From Terriglobia bacterium (GTDB taxonomy: Bacteria > Acidobacteriota > Terriglobia > Terriglobales > Acidobacteriaceae): a stretch of 64,000 nt of DNA. The DNA lies in assembly GCA_020073165.1 (NCBI GenBank), contig JAIQFP010000022.1, forward strand, positions 16,936-80,935. Reading direction: 5' to 3'. Below are positions 9,526-18,816 of this stretch, piece by piece. Position numbers and translations under genes: made by a program. Under the pieces are notes generated by a model that was not told the DNA's origin, ran no database searches, and was given only the letters and a program-made list of their open reading frames with translations. Numbering within the stretch: the stretch's first letter is position 1; the number at the start of each line of letters is the position of its first letter.

Positions 9526-9949
9526 TCACTCCTCCATGTCGGTGTTGGTCTCGATTCGAATAGGGCCTAACTTCGCTCCACAACTCTGCAAGCATCGGAC
9601 AAGCCGTAAACTGGCAGGCCAACCTGAGGGGATTTGTGGTCCGTTTCCATTCACACACCACTCGACCATGCCCTTCAGTCGGGCCAGAGGAGTCTCATCC
9701 TGTCTGCCCTCGCTGTCAAGATGAAAGATTTTGCATGTTGTGTGAGATGGCCAGCTTAGCGGATACCGCGAGGCGGTGGAGACGTTTTGCACTGGTGCTG
9801 GTGCGGGTCCAACACGCACCCGATGAGTCGAGCCAGCAGATTCCGCTGTGGTCTCTGCCAGCGGCGAGCGGTAGAAAAGTATGGGGTAGAAAGTCCCCGA
9901 AGCAAGAAGGCTGCGCCGCGCACACTTAGAGTGGAGGCGCAAGGTGCGA
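9526..9949 (-). promoter_or_regulatory. Intergenic region with shared 23-base element
   Basis: 424 bases with no convincing gene. At 9713-9735 (minus strand) lies TGCAAAATCTTTCATCTTGA plus CAG, nearly identical to the element at 6925-6947 in front of another secreted-protein gene. In both copies TTGAC(T/A) is followed 17 bases later by GA(C/G)ACT. Confidence 0.4.
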
Positions 9950-11902
9950 TCAGTGACTTTCCTGCTGCCTCAGTTGCGTGGCCAGGGCCCGTTCGCGGCT
10001 GGCGGTTTGCTGATCTCCCAACTCCGCGTACGCCTCGGCCATGTATTGGTGGGCTTTCGAGGAGTTCGGGTTCAAGTCAATGGCTTGCTGGAGGCAGCCC
10101 AGCGCGGACGCTGGATCTTTTTGCATGACAAAGATGAACCCGAGCAGCAAATCAGCTTCGAAGTATTTCGGTTTCAGCTCCAGCGCCTTTTGCAAAAGCT
10201 TCTTCGCCTCTTCCACCCGGTTGGTGCGGGCGTACACCGAAGCCAGGAGAAATCGCACTTCCGCCGAGAGTGGAGAGCCAGCCATTGCGGCTTCCAGTTC
10301 CGGGGCTGCCGCGTGCAGGTCATTCGTCTTCTCCAGCGCCAATCCCAATTGGTAGTGCGCCCACGCATAATCCGGCTGCAGTTCTGCCGATTTGCGCAGA
10401 GCTGGCAAGGCGTTCTGATATTTCCCCAGGCGGATCCATGCCCCGCCTAAGGCATCATAGGCGTCTACGATGGTGGGGTCCTTGGCGACCACTTCCTCCA
10501 GCTTGGCGATCGCCTCCTGATAACGGCCGTCTTCGATCCACAAGTTCGCATCAGTGATGTCGTTTGCCAGCGAGATCTTGTCCTTGGGGTCAGCGCCACC
10601 AGCCTTGGGGCCAATCTTGCTGGCGCGGAGGCCAACATATCCCAGCGCGTGCAGCTTGGCCTGCTGTTCGGGATCAAGGTTAGTCTCCGGCGAAGGAGCC
10701 AAGCTGCGGGTCTGCTCTCGAAACTTGGTGAGTTGCTCGGCCAGAGTGCCACTCACTGCCGGCGACGTGGATGCCAGATTGCGCTCTGCCGCCGTATCAC
10801 TGGTTTCATCGTACAACTCCTGCCGGGGTGCCTCGACAAACAAGTACTTTCCGGTTCGCAATGCGCGCAGCGAACTCCAGCCATACGCGCGGCGGGGGTA
10901 GTCGGTCTCCGAGTACGCTGGACGATCTTCCGTCTCCGCGCGTCTGTTGATCAGCGCGATCAAAGAATGGCCCTGCATCGCTTTAGACTTGGCGGCTCCC
11001 GCCACTTCCAGCATGGTCGGCAATACATCAACCAGCTCCACGCGATCATCAATGCGCTGGCCTGCTGCGCGTTGCGCCGGCATCTTGAACAACAGCGGCA
11101 CCCGGATGGTAGGGTCGTACAAAAAAATTCCGTGACCGCGCTCGCCATGCTCTCCCAGGGCTTCGCCATGGTCCGCCATCACCGCGATCAGCGATTCGTC
11201 ATAAAGGCGGGCCGCGTGCAACTGCGCGAGGAGTGTGCCGACCACGGAGTCCACATATGCGATCTCTCCGTCATACGGCTCAGACCGGAAACGTCTGGCG
11301 AATGGTTCTGGGGGATCGTATGGCGCATGCGGGTCGTAGAGATGGATCCAGACAAAAAATGGGGCGCCGGTGTTCTTCCTGATCCACGCCAGCGCGTGCC
11401 CCACCACCTCGGCACCGCGCCTCTCCACGCTGCGATAGCGGTCTTCATCCGGATTTTTCAGGTGAAAACCGGCATCGTATTCTTGAAAGCCACGATCAAA
11501 GCCCGGGGCACTCCCCTTGGGGTCCATCATGGTGGAGCCGACAAAGGCCGCAGTACGGTACCCAAGCTTGTGCAGGATCTCGGGAGCATAAGGAAGGTCG
11601 ACCGGAAGGGCCACGCCGGGATAATCCACCTTATGAAACTGCGGATAGGTCCCGGACAGGATGGTGGCGTGGGAAGAAGTGGTGAGCGGAACCTGGGAGT
11701 AGGCGTGGGTGAAAACCACGGACTTTGCCGCCAAGCCGTCCAGGTTGGGCGTAAGCCCCCGCTGCGACCCGAGGAAACCCATACGGTCGGCGCGCGTGGT
11801 GTCCAAAGTGACCAGGATTATGTTCGCTTTCCTAGTCACAGCGAGGGCGGGGGAAACCAGAAGGAACAACAGCAGTGGCCGACACCAACGGCGCAGGGGC
11901 AT
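9950..11902 (-). CDS. Sulfatase-fold hydrolase/transferase with C-terminal TPR repeats
   Basis: 650 aa: signal peptide (LLLFLLVSPALAV), alkaline-phosphatase/sulfatase domain about residues 25-430, then about five TPR units (about 450-640, for example PDYAWAHYQLGLALEK). Metal-binding motifs are visible: VTLDTTRADR near the N-terminus and MADHGEALGEHGERGHG. The position that holds the formylglycine Cys/Ser in true sulfatases (C/S-x-P/A-x-R) reads TTSSH, with Thr as the potential nucleophile. That is closer to phosphoethanolamine- or phosphoglycerol-transferase logic. Likely periplasmic; substrate unknown. Confidence 0.8.
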   Translation of the reverse strand: MPLRRWCRPLLLFLLVSPALAVTRKANIILVTLDTTRADRMGFLGSQRGLTPNLDGLAAKSVVFTHAYSQVPLTTSSHATILSGTYPQFHKVDYPGVALPVDLPYAPEILHKLGYRTAAFVGSTMMDPKGSAPGFDRGFQEYDAGFHLKNPDEDRYRSVERRGAEVVGHALAWIRKNTGAPFFVWIHLYDPHAPYDPPEPFARRFRSEPYDGEIAYVDSVVGTLLAQLHAARLYDESLIAVMADHGEALGEHGERGHGIFLYDPTIRVPLLFKMPAQRAAGQRIDDRVELVDVLPTMLEVAGAAKSKAMQGHSLIALINRRAETEDRPAYSETDYPRRAYGWSSLRALRTGKYLFVEAPRQELYDETSDTAAERNLASTSPAVSGTLAEQLTKFREQTRSLAPSPETNLDPEQQAKLHALGYVGLRASKIGPKAGGADPKDKISLANDITDANLWIEDGRYQEAIAKLEEVVAKDPTIVDAYDALGGAWIRLGKYQNALPALRKSAELQPDYAWAHYQLGLALEKTNDLHAAAPELEAAMAGSPLSAEVRFLLASVYARTNRVEEAKKLLQKALELKPKYFEADLLLGFIFVMQKDPASALGCLQQAIDLNPNSSKAHQYMAEAYAELGDQQTASRERALATQLRQQESH

Positions 11903-11994
11903 GGGAGCGTCACTATATCACTAGACTGAACCCCCTCAGGCACGACTGCTCTTGCAACGCGCGTACAGTCGGCAAGGCATGACGCAGGCTTCCA

Positions 11995-12684
11995 CTAGTC
12001 GATAGCGACCTGCCAGCCCAGCTTTTCGTCCTTTGCCACGGTGAGCGTGATCGACGTGGGATCTCCATGATAGAAATTCGCCCCATACTTCTGAATCAGG
12101 GCGGCGCGGTCCCAGGTATTGAAGCTCTTGACCATTGATCCCGAAGCGTCAAAAAGATTGCCCAACTTATTCGATTCCCACCTCCAGGTAAAGTCGATGA
12201 CCGCCCGTTCCGGGTTGATCATCTTCACATTCGAGACGGCTACCAGCTTCCGCTCGGCAATGGGGATCAAATAGACATCGGTACCGTCCTTCTCTTTCGA
12301 CTTAGCCACTCCGGGAATTTCCTCGATCAGTCTCTGACCCTCCAGGGTGAGTGCGACCGGGGTGATGGTGCCATAGGCGCCGGTATCTTTGCCCAGCCTG
12401 ATCAGACCTGCCTTTTCCAGCAGCTTGTAGTTGGGGTCATGCGGCTTGTCGTCCACGCTGCCTTTCACCATCCCGGTATGGAAGCGTATGGTGGCGGGAC
12501 CCTGGGCCTTAAGGGCCGACGCCGCAATCGTACTGGCCTCGGTGTTGGTGAGAACCTTCCGGCTCTGCAGCACAAAATACCCGGCTACCCCGACGATGGC
12601 CAGGATCAGTGTCACAATCAGCAGCAAAGGCACAACTGAGGAGCTTCGTTTTTCCAGTTCCAGCTCTTGTTCAAACATCGCCAT
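11995..12684 (-). CDS. Membrane-anchored hypothetical protein
   Basis: 229 aa with a short cytoplasmic N-terminus (FEQELELEKRSSS), one membrane span about residues 18-40 (VVPLLLIVTLILAIVGVAGYF) and an extracytoplasmic domain of about 185 residues. The domain has no motif I recognise; WRWESNKLG and WDRAALIQKYGANFYHG are its most distinctive stretches. It is a single-gene unit. A perfect CRP-type palindrome lies about 85 bases upstream of the start, so it may belong to the regulon discussed for the Crp/Fnr protein at 40833. Confidence 0.6.
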   Translation of the reverse strand: MAMFEQELELEKRSSSVVPLLLIVTLILAIVGVAGYFVLQSRKVLTNTEASTIAASALKAQGPATIRFHTGMVKGSVDDKPHDPNYKLLEKAGLIRLGKDTGAYGTITPVALTLEGQRLIEEIPGVAKSKEKDGTDVYLIPIAERKLVAVSNVKMINPERAVIDFTWRWESNKLGNLFDASGSMVKSFNTWDRAALIQKYGANFYHGDPTSITLTVAKDEKLGWQVAID

Positions 12685-12766
12685 CCCTCCCGCTCAGACT
12701 TACCCGGCGTTGGTTTTCCTGCCGTGTACCTTCACGACAATTCTCCGCGAAAGCCTCATAGCAGGA

Positions 12767-12782
12767 TGTGATGCGGCTCACA
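12767..12782. promoter_or_regulatory. CRP-type palindrome TGTGA-N6-TCACA
   Basis: A perfect TGTGA-TGCGGC-TCACA site, extended by A and T to a 7+7 inverted repeat. It lies 83-98 bases upstream of the minus-strand gene at 12684 and about 400 bases upstream of the plus-strand gene at 13183. It matches the E. coli CRP consensus and the sites at 40702, 46039, 41600, 52841 and 52863. Confidence 0.6.
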
Positions 12783-12784
12783 TG

Positions 12785-13182
12785 GCAGTGTTCAGGTAAC
12801 CCGGAGAGCTTTGCGCTTACCGAGGAGGGCGGCGTGGTGACTGAGAGCAGTGGACTGCCAATGCCCGCTGGACACCAGGCTCGCCACGTGGAGGAGCGTT
12901 TGGGCGACTTCAAATCGGCGTACGGGGATCAAACTGCATTGCACCACAGTCTTCAATTCACAAGGGAGCTGGGAGGCATCGCCAGTTGCTCTGCAAGGTG
13001 CAGCCGTTTAGTTGCAAGTGTTTTCACTCCAACCCTTTGGGAGACGCCGCCGGGCATTGCAAATATCTTGGTTTCAATAGTTTAAGATTGGCTTTCGCTG
13101 GCACCGCGATTGCCCTTCAAACTGGCGAAGGGAAGTGCTGGCGTCCGGCTTCTTCTCTGCAGACTCCCGAAGGACGAACTTC
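12785..13182. other. Intergenic region
   Basis: About 400 bases with no supported gene upstream of the TonB C-terminal protein. At 13058-13070 there is TGCAAATATCTTG, similar to the first half of the elements at 6925 and 9713. The match is too short to be certain. Confidence 0.3.
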
Positions 13183-13632
13183 ATGCCGCTGCGGAAACTC
13201 TGCTCGATCATTTTGATAGCGGCGCCGGCGGTGTGCTTTGGATCGGTGAATGCCGCCTTGCTGCGGGGGCCGCTTGGCCAACCTTCGCTCACCGCGCGCG
13301 AACGCCAGCTCTGGACCTCGGCCGTCCACGACTCCGAGTTCGCCACCATGCCGCACACCTCGGCGCGTACCAATTGCGAGGCTACGCAGCCGCCCGAGGC
13401 TTTGGCCACTCCCAATCCGTTGCTGGAGCAGCCTGACGCCAGCGCTAAGATCCGGGTGAGTTTCATCATCGGCACCGACGGCCGCGTGCATAGTCCCCTG
13501 ATTCTGGAGAGTGCCGGCCCGGCTGAGGACCGCACAGTGCTGGATGTCGTGCGTTCCTGGCGTTACCGTCCCGCCATGTGCAACGGCGTTCCCACCGAGG
13601 CGGAGGCCAAGATCGAGTTTTCAAGCCGGTAG
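13183..13632 (+). CDS. Exported TonB C-terminal-domain protein
   Basis: 149 aa from the ATG at 13183, with GAAGGA eight bases upstream; the signal peptide is LRKLCSIILIAAPAVCFGSV. The C-terminal half matches the TonB_C fold: IRVSFIIGTDGRVHSPLILES, cut before the core VVRSWRYRPAMCNGVP. The usual long Pro-rich linker and membrane anchor are absent, so it is a soluble periplasmic TonB_C-like protein rather than a full energy transducer. Function unknown. Confidence 0.65.
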   Translation: MPLRKLCSIILIAAPAVCFGSVNAALLRGPLGQPSLTARERQLWTSAVHDSEFATMPHTSARTNCEATQPPEALATPNPLLEQPDASAKIRVSFIIGTDGRVHSPLILESAGPAEDRTVLDVVRSWRYRPAMCNGVPTEAEAKIEFSSR

Positions 13633-13665
13633 ACGAATCTCTTCGGCTAGAATGAGCGCTACCGC

Positions 13666-14676
13666 ATGGACCACGAAAAACGGTCAGAGCCAGCCATGAA
13701 TCTGCCGACGGACCCCGAGGGAGGACCGGTGCCAGACTCAGTGCTGGACGAGTTCTTCAGTCGCCTGAAAGCCGACATGGGCCATCGCAAACCCGGCCAG
13801 GAGGCCATCAGCGCGGCGCTGCAGGCCATTCAGCACCTTGCGGTCGAGGTGGATAGCGAGGAATCTGTGAAAGCTGCGACAGAGCCGGACGCACCGCGGA
13901 CGTGCGTGATTTGCGGCGCGCAGAATCGCGAGCAAAACCGGTTCTGTGCCACCTGTGGTGTTCCCCTCCTGGAGGCTCCATCGGAACTTGAAAGTTCCGT
14001 TCCTCCGCAGGCGGTACCGGCGACGCATCCCTGGCAGCAGGTTTCCGCGCCTCCGACCGGGCAGCACCACTATCACCACCACTATCACCATCATTATTTC
14101 CCCACCACCGACGGCGTTTCGCAGCCGGTTGCCACCGAGCTGCGTGGCGCGAACGATAGTTCAGCGGCACGCGACACCAGGCAGCGGGCGCCGCTCCCTG
14201 GCGCTGCGTTGAGCCGAGCGGAAGCCGCGGTCCGAAAAATGACCCAGGACTGGGCGCTGGCCTGCAACACCAAGCAACTCGATGACCTGGTGGACTTCTA
14301 TGCTGCGGACGCGCTGGTGCTGCGCTCCAATGTCCCTCCGGTACGCGGGACAGCCGCCATTCGCGAGTTCTTCTTCGCTGTGCTCGATGCCGGTCTGGGC
14401 GAAGTGGAGATGGAACCGCTCCGCGTAGAGTTGTTCGGAGATGTCGCTTACGAAGCAGGCCGTTGCAAGATGCTGGTTCCCGTCGCCATGGGAAAGCGGC
14501 GTGAAGAGAGGGGCAAGTACCTAATGATTTTCATGCGCCAGGGTGGGGAGTGGAAGGCCGCAGCCGACTGCTGGTCCAGCGACCTGAGCCTGGGCGTCGC
14601 CGCGGAACCCGCTGCACGATCCAGCCTGCAAGCTCCTGGGACTCCTGTGCCCAGGCCGCCACGCAAGAGCGCGTGA
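13666..14676 (+). CDS. Zinc-ribbon / His-rich / SnoaL-like domain protein
   Basis: 336 aa. A double-Cys zinc ribbon occurs at about residues 80-100 (CVICGAQ, then CATCG). A strikingly His/Tyr-rich tract follows near residue 127 (HHYHHHYHHHYF). The C-terminal ~120 residues form a SnoaL/DUF4440-like ketosteroid-isomerase fold (TQDWALACNTKQLDDLVDFY, then VRGTAAIREFF). That fold binds small hydrophobic ligands or serves as a structural module. No signal peptide is seen, so it is probably cytosolic. The His tract may bind Zn, Ni or Cu. ATG at 13666 or 13696. Confidence 0.65.
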   Translation: MDHEKRSEPAMNLPTDPEGGPVPDSVLDEFFSRLKADMGHRKPGQEAISAALQAIQHLAVEVDSEESVKAATEPDAPRTCVICGAQNREQNRFCATCGVPLLEAPSELESSVPPQAVPATHPWQQVSAPPTGQHHYHHHYHHHYFPTTDGVSQPVATELRGANDSSAARDTRQRAPLPGAALSRAEAAVRKMTQDWALACNTKQLDDLVDFYAADALVLRSNVPPVRGTAAIREFFFAVLDAGLGEVEMEPLRVELFGDVAYEAGRCKMLVPVAMGKRREERGKYLMIFMRQGGEWKAAADCWSSDLSLGVAAEPAARSSLQAPGTPVPRPPRKSA

Positions 14677-14697
14677 GCCGCGAGGATCATTCTGACG

Positions 14698-15924
14698 CTA
14701 ATGCCGGTAGACGGTTGTGGCGGGATGATAGTTCCGCCAGTCGAACCAGTAGTCCTTGAGGGCCGGTAATTGCTCCAAGCAGTGGCCCGTGGCCGGACCC
14801 ATGGTGGCGCAGCCCCGAAAATTCCATTCGCTGCCAGACGAGGAATCGACGAGCACCCAATCCGCGCTGCCACTCTTGCGGAACAACTCAAGGTCGGCTC
14901 CGTCCAACCGGCTCCGAAAAGCGCGCACCGACTTCCCGTCGGGTGCCATCACCAGCAGGATCGGCATCCCACCGAGCCGGTCCTGGATGGGGGACTGCGC
15001 CGAGAGCGCATTCAGCGGATAGGCGCGACTGACGCCGCTTACATCAAGCCCTACGACTACATCCCGGGATTGCAGTCCGCTGCCCGGAAAGCTGAGCGGG
15101 GTCGGCAACCTCTGCACCTCCGGTTCCCAGTCGTTCTCGTAATGGCCTTCATCGGCCGCAACCGGAGTGAGCACTTGCCCGGCGGGAGATTCCTGCTTCC
15201 ACAATCCGAAAGTCAACTCGTCACTGACAACCGGATCGAGCACTTGTCCTTTCAGCGTGCCGAAAATAGCTCTTCCCGTGACCTGCTGCCACCAGCTACC
15301 CGTTTCTTCATCGCGCATGAGAAAGTTTTGGTTATTGATTCCCGCCAGGCGAAAGTGCAACGCGCGTCCACCCACCGTACGTTTCCACACCAGACCGGTG
15401 TGACAGAGCGTTCAATAGGTGACCGCGATGGGTATGCCCCCCACGATGTCGTTGACCACGTGGTGATATGCCATGGCGCGGATGGGATAGGCGCGGACAT
15501 CGCTGCCGAAGCGGACTGCCATCACCATCTGTGCGGGATCCAGCTTGACGTTTGCCGCAGACTCGAACCCGGGTAAGGCGACGGGATGGAACATCCACTC
15601 GAAATAATCCACGCGCGCCATGACTGCGGCCGCTGAAGCCAGGCCAACACCCAAGACCAGCAAGGCTTTCTTCCAAGTTGAAGTGCGCCGCCACAGGAAA
15701 AGTGCCAGAAGCAGCGCCAGGGCCGCCGTTAACAAACTTCCAAGCGGCGCCTGCTGTCGCACCGCCATGGCCAACGAGAGCGCATCGGGCGTCTGCGGTC
15801 GGAAGGGCCGGATGATGAACGCTGGAACAAAAAAGAGGCCAACGCTCGTCAACACCAACAGCGCGAACAGCAGGCCTGGAGCAAGGTGGTTTCTCTTCAT
15901 CCGAATCTGCGCTGCGGTGGTCAA
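14698..15924 (-). CDS. DUF3179 protein with in-frame UGA: candidate selenoprotein
   Basis: Reading through one UGA (15412-15414) gives a continuous 408-aa DUF3179 protein. The N-terminus has two or three membrane spans (FALLVLTSVGLFFVPAFII; LLTAALALLLALFLW). The family core spans the UGA: DVRAYPIRAMAYHHVVNDIV, then GGIPIAVTY-U-TLCHTGLVWKR. In DUF3179 proteins this position is Cys in the VTYCxLC motif, so the UGA replaces the first Cys of Cys-x-x-Cys (U171, C174). The frame is open and conserved on both sides. The start is TTG at 15924 with GGAGG nine bases upstream. Alternatives are a nonsense-mutated pseudogene or a sequencing error (UGC to UGA). Role of the family is unknown; a redox function is implied by UxxC. 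Confidence 0.7.
15386..15402 (-). other. Candidate bacterial SECIS hairpin after the DUF3179 UGA
   Basis: Nine bases after the UGA, the minus strand folds into CACACC-GGTCT-GGTGTG: a perfect 6-bp stem with a five-base loop that begins GGU. Bacterial SECIS elements lie inside the reading frame just after UGA and carry a loop G (often GU). As I recall, the E. coli fdhF loop also contains GGUCU. The spacing here is slightly shorter than in fdhF. Confidence 0.5.
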
Positions 15925-16063
15925 AGCCGGTCGCCTCCGTCTGGCTCAGGCAAACCCTCCAATTCTATCCTCATTCTGTCGTTAGGCGTTCGGGCATGGC
16001 GGTTGGTGATGAGCCTTGAGGAGCGACGATCAATCCGCGCGCCGGCCGCGACCGAAAGCAAAA

Positions 16064-16092
16064 GCCCCGATCCTGCTGAGCAGGATCGGGGC
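16064..16092 (-). terminator. Terminator of the minor pilin operon
   Basis: A perfect 13-bp stem, GCCCCGATCCTGC (16064-16076) with GCAGGATCGGGGC (16080-16092), and a three-base loop. On the minus strand it is followed by TTTTGCTTT. It lies 23 bases past the stop of pilX. Confidence 0.9.
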
Positions 16093-16114
16093 GGGTTAGC
16101 TGGTTAGTGGTTGG

Positions 16115-18766
16115 TTAGTAGGGAGTGAAGTCCTGGCGATAACTCACGTTGTTGACGTCCTCAAACTGGGGCGTACCCGGCGGCAGGTTGTTCGGGTTCA
16201 GGAACAAGCTGTCGAACGAATACACACGGTTGGGCGGACTGTACACCGTGGTGCAACACTTGAAGACCCCGGTGGCGTATTGCGCGTAGAACAAGCTCAC
16301 CAGTGAGCCCTGGTAGTTCAAGTTGCCCGGCCACTGCTCGATGTAGCGCAGGAAGTTGTGCACTCCGCCGTCGGTACCGTAGTCGGCGGCCGCGCCCCAG
16401 CCCTGCGGTTGCGGGAAGTTGAAGTTCTTTCCGGCGGCAATGGCCACTCTATACCAAGTGTCGACTGCCACCCGGCTGCCCGGTGTCGTGGGATAGTAGA
16501 AGCTCTTGAAATCGCTCCAGCCATTCTTGGCCAAGGTTGGTAAGGGCGCCGGTCTCGAAAGCAGGGTGACCGCATCGGCAATCACCGCCGCGGCGGAATC
16601 CGGGGTGGCGAAGGCACCGTTAGCATTGTAGTCACCCAGGATGTACACCGGGTTCTCCGAGGCCACGGTAAAGCCGCCGGTGCCGTCCTTCCGCGTAGGC
16701 AGCTTGCCCAGCGTGCCGTCCACCAGCCGTAGCACGTGGCGCGCAGCGGAAACCCGGTTCTTGCGGGCCAAGGTCAGGCATTTGACGCGCTGGTACGGGT
16801 TAAACGGCGGTAAGTTGTTGATCGAGGGCGCCGGGGTAACGAAGGCGTCCATGATCGTTTTGGCGCCCCAGTTGTCCGCCAGTCCATTCTGGTTCACGTC
16901 CTCCGGAGACTGCACGGTGCCAGGGTTATTGGGATCCAGGGCGTTGTCGGGTGTCCCCAAGGCCGACGCCTTGTTGATGGTGTCTTCGAAGCCGTACTCA
17001 CCCGTCAAAGCCGGCGGAACGGTGTTCGGACTTAGTGCCATTCCACGGCGGTCCGAGAAGTACAGCAGGTAGCCGTTGAGGGTCTGCTCGTCGACCAGCT
17101 TCCCGTTGGCGGAGTTGACCAGCCAGGAACGCAGGTTGCCTACATCCAACTCCACCACGTTGATCACGCCGTTGGCGGCGCAGGTGGCATTGACGCCGGT
17201 CTTGCCCGGGTCGGTGTCGCGCACTTCACCTTCGCGCGCATCGTACATGTTGATCGGGTACCAGTTGTAGCGGGTCGCGGTCGCGGAGTTGCTCTCCGGC
17301 AAGGTGTTGGTGACAGTTTCGTCCGCGTTGCGGTCTGCCAGTTGCTGGAAGATCAGAATGGCATTGGGATTGGGCCCACCGGCAGCGCCGGGCGCCAGAC
17401 CGCGCGCGAAGCCCAGTTTTAGCCATTCATTGGTGACACCTATCCAGGTGCCGTCTGGCTTCTTGACCTCTACCCGCAGCCAGCCGTCAATGAGCGGCCA
17501 CCGTTTTGTACCGACGTATAGCGTGGGCGGGATCTGGTCCCCGGCCGCATCGATATACTTGTCGCCGGCGACAGTGCTGGCATAGGCGAAGTGCACATTG
17601 CCGACGCCCGTGACCGGAACACCAGCGGTGTAGGTGGCGCCCAGGCCGGCTTCTTCACTCAAGAGCACGTCCTCACCGTCGTTCAGAGTAGCGTCTGCGT
17701 CCGGGTGAAGGTCCGTCTTGAGGTCTCCCAGCAGGATGCGGATTTGTGCCTTGTTGTAAAGCCTCGAAGTGGACAGCGTCGTCCCGGTCGCTTCATTGGC
17801 GGGCGGTTTGCGGATGATCTGGATGGGTCCCACGCCGGCGCCCACAAAGGGCAGCTGCAAAGCTTTCGCTCCCGTAAGGCCGTTCAGAATCCAGCCGTTG
17901 TAAGTGCCGGTGGAAATGCCCACCCAGCTCCCGTTCGGAGCTCCCGTAGGCGGCGGCCCGCCGGTGTAGCTCCCCCCCGAAGGCGGGTTCACGTTCGTTG
18001 GCGGATTGATTCCCAGGTTGATGCAGTGGGTTGCGCTTTTCGGCGGGTCACATGCATTTGCGGTATTGGGAATGTAAACCGGTCCGCCGTGGCTGGACGT
18101 GGCGGCGCCAACTCCATTCGCCAGTTGGTCGCGGATCACTTCCTTGGCCGCAGTAATCTTGGAGTGGAAGGTCAGGGTGCCTCCCGGAGTGATGAAGAGG
18201 CTGCCATTGGTGGCTACCCGGCCGGCGAAGTCGAAGTCAGGTCCGGGGAAATAGCTCAGATCGCTGTCGGAGAACACGCCGAACTGGAACACCGGGATAA
18301 GCGCGACCTCCACCGAGCGCTGCATGCGCACCGACGCGCCGGAGGGGCGCTGCGAGGTCACCGACAGTGTTATGGGGATGATTTCTGCCACCAGGCCGGC
18401 GTTGGGTCCGGACTTGACGTTATCAATATTGGTCACCGGGTTGCCTTTGGCATCCACCGGCACATTGATGTTGTACTCCGTGAAGGCGACGTGGGGAACG
18501 TCCGGGGGAAAGGCGTTGAGGGCGGTGATGCTGCCGACCGACGGGGCCTGATTTGCGGTGTACAGATTCCCCAGGTCGGAGGTCATCTTCTCCATGCCCG
18601 CTTCCGCGCCGTAGTAGGCCAGGTTGTTCTCCATGTCATTCCCACCCACACGGGCTTCCGTGTTGGTCATGTACATGAGACCGACGGCCAGGCCTGACAT
18701 CAGCAGCAGCAGCAGCAGGGCTGCGATCAACGTGAAGCCTTTCGCACGGGACTGATTGGTACCCAT
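16115..18766 (-). CDS. pilX: PilX-like minor pilin / pilus assembly protein
   Basis: 883 aa from the ATG at 18766, chosen because AGGAGA lies eight bases upstream. It starts with a type IV pilin-like leader (QSRAKGFTLIAALLLLLLMSG); the prepilin peptidase would cut before the Phe. The membrane helix is followed by TNTEARVGGNDMENNLAYYGAE, as in PilX N-terminal domains. The large C-terminal part is rich in Asn, Pro and Gly and lacks a domain I recognise. It is far longer than proteobacterial PilX, as is usual in Acidobacteriota. Last gene of the fimT-pilV-pilW-pilX operon. Confidence 0.85.
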   Translation of the reverse strand: MGTNQSRAKGFTLIAALLLLLLMSGLAVGLMYMTNTEARVGGNDMENNLAYYGAEAGMEKMTSDLGNLYTANQAPSVGSITALNAFPPDVPHVAFTEYNINVPVDAKGNPVTNIDNVKSGPNAGLVAEIIPITLSVTSQRPSGASVRMQRSVEVALIPVFQFGVFSDSDLSYFPGPDFDFAGRVATNGSLFITPGGTLTFHSKITAAKEVIRDQLANGVGAATSSHGGPVYIPNTANACDPPKSATHCINLGINPPTNVNPPSGGSYTGGPPPTGAPNGSWVGISTGTYNGWILNGLTGAKALQLPFVGAGVGPIQIIRKPPANEATGTTLSTSRLYNKAQIRILLGDLKTDLHPDADATLNDGEDVLLSEEAGLGATYTAGVPVTGVGNVHFAYASTVAGDKYIDAAGDQIPPTLYVGTKRWPLIDGWLRVEVKKPDGTWIGVTNEWLKLGFARGLAPGAAGGPNPNAILIFQQLADRNADETVTNTLPESNSATATRYNWYPINMYDAREGEVRDTDPGKTGVNATCAANGVINVVELDVGNLRSWLVNSANGKLVDEQTLNGYLLYFSDRRGMALSPNTVPPALTGEYGFEDTINKASALGTPDNALDPNNPGTVQSPEDVNQNGLADNWGAKTIMDAFVTPAPSINNLPPFNPYQRVKCLTLARKNRVSAARHVLRLVDGTLGKLPTRKDGTGGFTVASENPVYILGDYNANGAFATPDSAAAVIADAVTLLSRPAPLPTLAKNGWSDFKSFYYPTTPGSRVAVDTWYRVAIAAGKNFNFPQPQGWGAAADYGTDGGVHNFLRYIEQWPGNLNYQGSLVSLFYAQYATGVFKCCTTVYSPPNRVYSFDSLFLNPNNLPPGTPQFEDVNNVSYRQDFTPY

Positions 18767-18816
18767 AACGGTTCTCCTCAATTCCTCCATACGTGTCCTT
18801 CCAGCTAGCTTTCCCC

